8,099 nucleotides of DNA from Bacteroidales bacterium (GTDB lineage: Bacteria; Bacteroidota; Bacteroidia; Bacteroidales; VadinHA17), in NCBI GenBank assembly GCA_025455535.1, contig JALOMM010000054.1:1-8099 (forward strand). The letters run 5' to 3'. The position numbers were made by a program, and so were the translations under genes. The notes below the pieces were generated by a model. It was not told where the DNA came from, searched no databases, and saw only the letters and a program-made list of their open reading frames with translations. Positions 6,711-8,099 of the stretch are shown here, piece by piece. The stretch's first letter is position 1. Each line of letters begins with the position of its first letter.

Positions 6711-8068
6711 TCGGTATAATACCTGAAATATAACGGTATTGCCTCCATACCTGCAAAGAGGTTCTCGAGAGGGTAGTTTTCATTTGGCGAATGAATGGCA
6801 TCTGCCTCGAGGCCAAACCCCATCAGAATCGATTTGACATTGAGAATACTCTCAAATGTTGAGATGATCGGGATACTGCCTCCGCTTCTGACAGGGATGG
6901 GTCTCTTGCCGAATACCTGTTCATAAGCCCTCTCAGCCGCAAGATATTCAGGGGTATCAAGAGGACTAACATATGCCTGTCCGCCGTGAAGATATTCAGC
7001 CTTTATTCTCACCCCTGCCGGAGCCAGTGACTTAATATGCTTAATAGCCATTTCTGCTATCGCTTCTGCCTCCTGGTCAGGGACGAGTCTCATCGATATC
7101 TTGGCCGAAGCTTTTGAAGGCAGAATTGTTTTCGCTCCTTCGCCCGTGTATCCTCCCCATATGCCGTTAATATCGAGGGTGGGCCTTATGCCAACGCTCT
7201 CCATGGTTGAGAATCCTTTCTCCTCTGCCAGCGCCTCCACTCCGACAGACTTCTTGTATGCCTCAGGGTCAAAAGGCCTCTCAGCCATCTTTGCCCGCTC
7301 AGCGTCAGAAGGTACGATAACATTGTCATAGAATCCGGGGATGGTAACTCTTCCGTCAGAGTCTTTGAGTGATGCGACTATCTCGCACAGAACATTACAC
7401 GGATTCAGCACAGCCCCTCCGTACAGTCCTGAGTGGAGATCACGGTTTGGCCCCTCGACCTCAATCTGAATGTATGAGAGCCCGCGCAAGCCTGATGTGA
7501 TTGAAGGTGTTGCAACTGATATCATGGTAGTGTCAGAGACAAGTATCACATCTGATTGCAGCATCTCCTTCTTTTCGGAGCAGAAGGCTGCGATGTTTAC
7601 CGACCCTATCTCCTCCTCACCTTCAATCATGAATTTCACATTGCAGGGCAGAGTGTTTGTTGCGTTCATCATCTCAAAAGCCTTCAGATGCATGAAGAGC
7701 TGCCCCTTGTCGTCATCGGCACCCCGGGCAAAGATCTTTCCGTCCCTTACCTCCGGCTCGAAAGGAGGGGTGACCCACTTGTCGAGCGGCTCAGGAGGCT
7801 GGACGTCATAGTGTCCGTAGACCAGTATTGTCGGCAATGAGCGGTCGGTTATCCTTTCACCGTATACGATAGGATGACCCTTGGTGGCATAAACTTCAGC
7901 ACGGTCAGCGCCGTTGCTGAGAAGCAAGTCGCGGATATATTCCGCAGCCCGTACCATGTCATTCCTGTTCGCCTCAGCTGCGCTGACGGAAGGAATTCTG
8001 ATCAGTCCGAAGAGTTCGTCGAGAAATCTCTCCCTGTTTGCCTGAATGTAGTTTTTTATTACTTCCAT
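6692..8068 (-). CDS. M20-family metallopeptidase, dipeptidase-like
   Basis: A complete 458-residue cytoplasmic zinc-type peptidase, without a signal peptide. It probably hydrolyses dipeptides or other short peptides, like the carnosinase/CNDP branch of M20. All expected active-site residues are visible: YGHYDVQPP (84-92; metal ligand His86, with Asp88 orienting the catalytic base), RGADDDKGQ (115-123; bridging Asp119), EGEEEIGS (149-156; catalytic Glu152, metal ligand Glu153), VSDTT (177-181; Asp179) and DAIHSPNE (423-430; His426). The dimerisation/lid domain (about 200-360) holds DLHSGLYGG (His212) and SMRLVPD (Arg327). GGSIP (396-400) matches the substrate-binding loop. Ligand roles are assigned by analogy with known M20 enzymes. 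The length is normal. The ATG is preceded on its strand by an AT-rich stretch (AATATAATAAAAACAAAG) with no clear Shine-Dalgarno or TAnnTTTG element in the 31 bases available. It is transcribed toward the long plus-strand operon and is probably unrelated to it. The exact substrate is unknown; succinyl-diaminopimelate desuccinylase is less likely given the CNDP-like motifs. Confidence 0.92.
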   Translation of the reverse strand: MEVIKNYIQANRERFLDELFGLIRIPSVSAAEANRNDMVRAAEYIRDLLLSNGADRAEVYATKGHPIVYGERITDRSLPTILVYGHYDVQPPEPLDKWVTPPFEPEVRDGKIFARGADDDKGQLFMHLKAFEMMNATNTLPCNVKFMIEGEEEIGSVNIAAFCSEKKEMLQSDVILVSDTTMISVATPSITSGLRGLSYIQIEVEGPNRDLHSGLYGGAVLNPCNVLCEIVASLKDSDGRVTIPGFYDNVIVPSDAERAKMAERPFDPEAYKKSVGVEALAEEKGFSTMESVGIRPTLDINGIWGGYTGEGAKTILPSKASAKISMRLVPDQEAEAIAEMAIKHIKSLAPAGVRIKAEYLHGGQAYVSPLDTPEYLAAERAYEQVFGKRPIPVRSGGSIPIISTFESILNVKSILMGFGLEADAIHSPNENYPLENLFAGMEAIPLYFRYYTELKKRG

Positions 8069-8099
8069 AATTCTTTGTTTTTATTATATTCCTCGGCTG

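Noticed and set aside
7470..7840. Plus-strand open frames of 113 and 94 codons opposite the peptidase gene
   Set aside because: They are antisense shadows of a gene with all M20 catalytic residues intact. Their translations show no recognisable domain.

Overview
The window looks like chromosomal DNA of a member of the Bacteroidota, most likely a Bacteroidales-type anaerobe or an uncultured relative. The evidence is indirect. The gene order (coaX, FadL-like barrel, secreted TPR protein, lptC, tiny membrane protein, CNNM/CorC-type protein) is one I associate with this phylum. Starts lack Shine-Dalgarno sequences and sit in A-rich or overlapping contexts, and one start is preceded by a TAnnTTTG box. 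Base composition is moderate throughout, with no obvious foreign island. No rRNA, tRNA, CRISPR array, insertion sequence, att site or long non-coding stretch is visible. Coding density is close to 100 %, and no gap between genes exceeds about 20 bases.

Plus strand, 1-6689: seven genes run head to tail, mostly overlapping or nearly touching. They are the 3' end of mfd (transcription-repair coupling factor, cut by the window edge), coaX (type III pantothenate kinase), an outer-membrane beta-barrel protein of the FadL/OmpP1-like type, a secreted tetratricopeptide-repeat protein, lptC (LPS-transport component, apparently a lipoprotein with a GTG start), a 60-residue two-helix membrane protein, and a CNNM/CorC/HlyC-family membrane protein with DUF21, paired CBS and CorC_HlyC domains. 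Junctions are -4, -8, +16, +6, -29 and +9 bases, which argues for one transcription unit with translational coupling. A weak promoter-like box before the last gene may give it extra, separate expression.

Minus strand, 6692-8068: one complete M20-family metallopeptidase (dipeptidase-like) gene converges on the CNNM-type gene, with only 2 bases between the stop codons. A 7-bp inverted repeat spans this junction. The peptidase promoter lies outside or at the very edge of the window.

Functionally, the first two genes are DNA repair and coenzyme A synthesis. The next four form an envelope module: a predicted outer-membrane barrel, a periplasmic TPR scaffold, an LPS-transport lipoprotein and a small inner-membrane protein, followed by an inner-membrane ion-transport-type protein. 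I see no clear novel system. The most worthwhile leads are the uncharacterised envelope proteins packed around lptC and the tiny overlapping membrane-protein gene.
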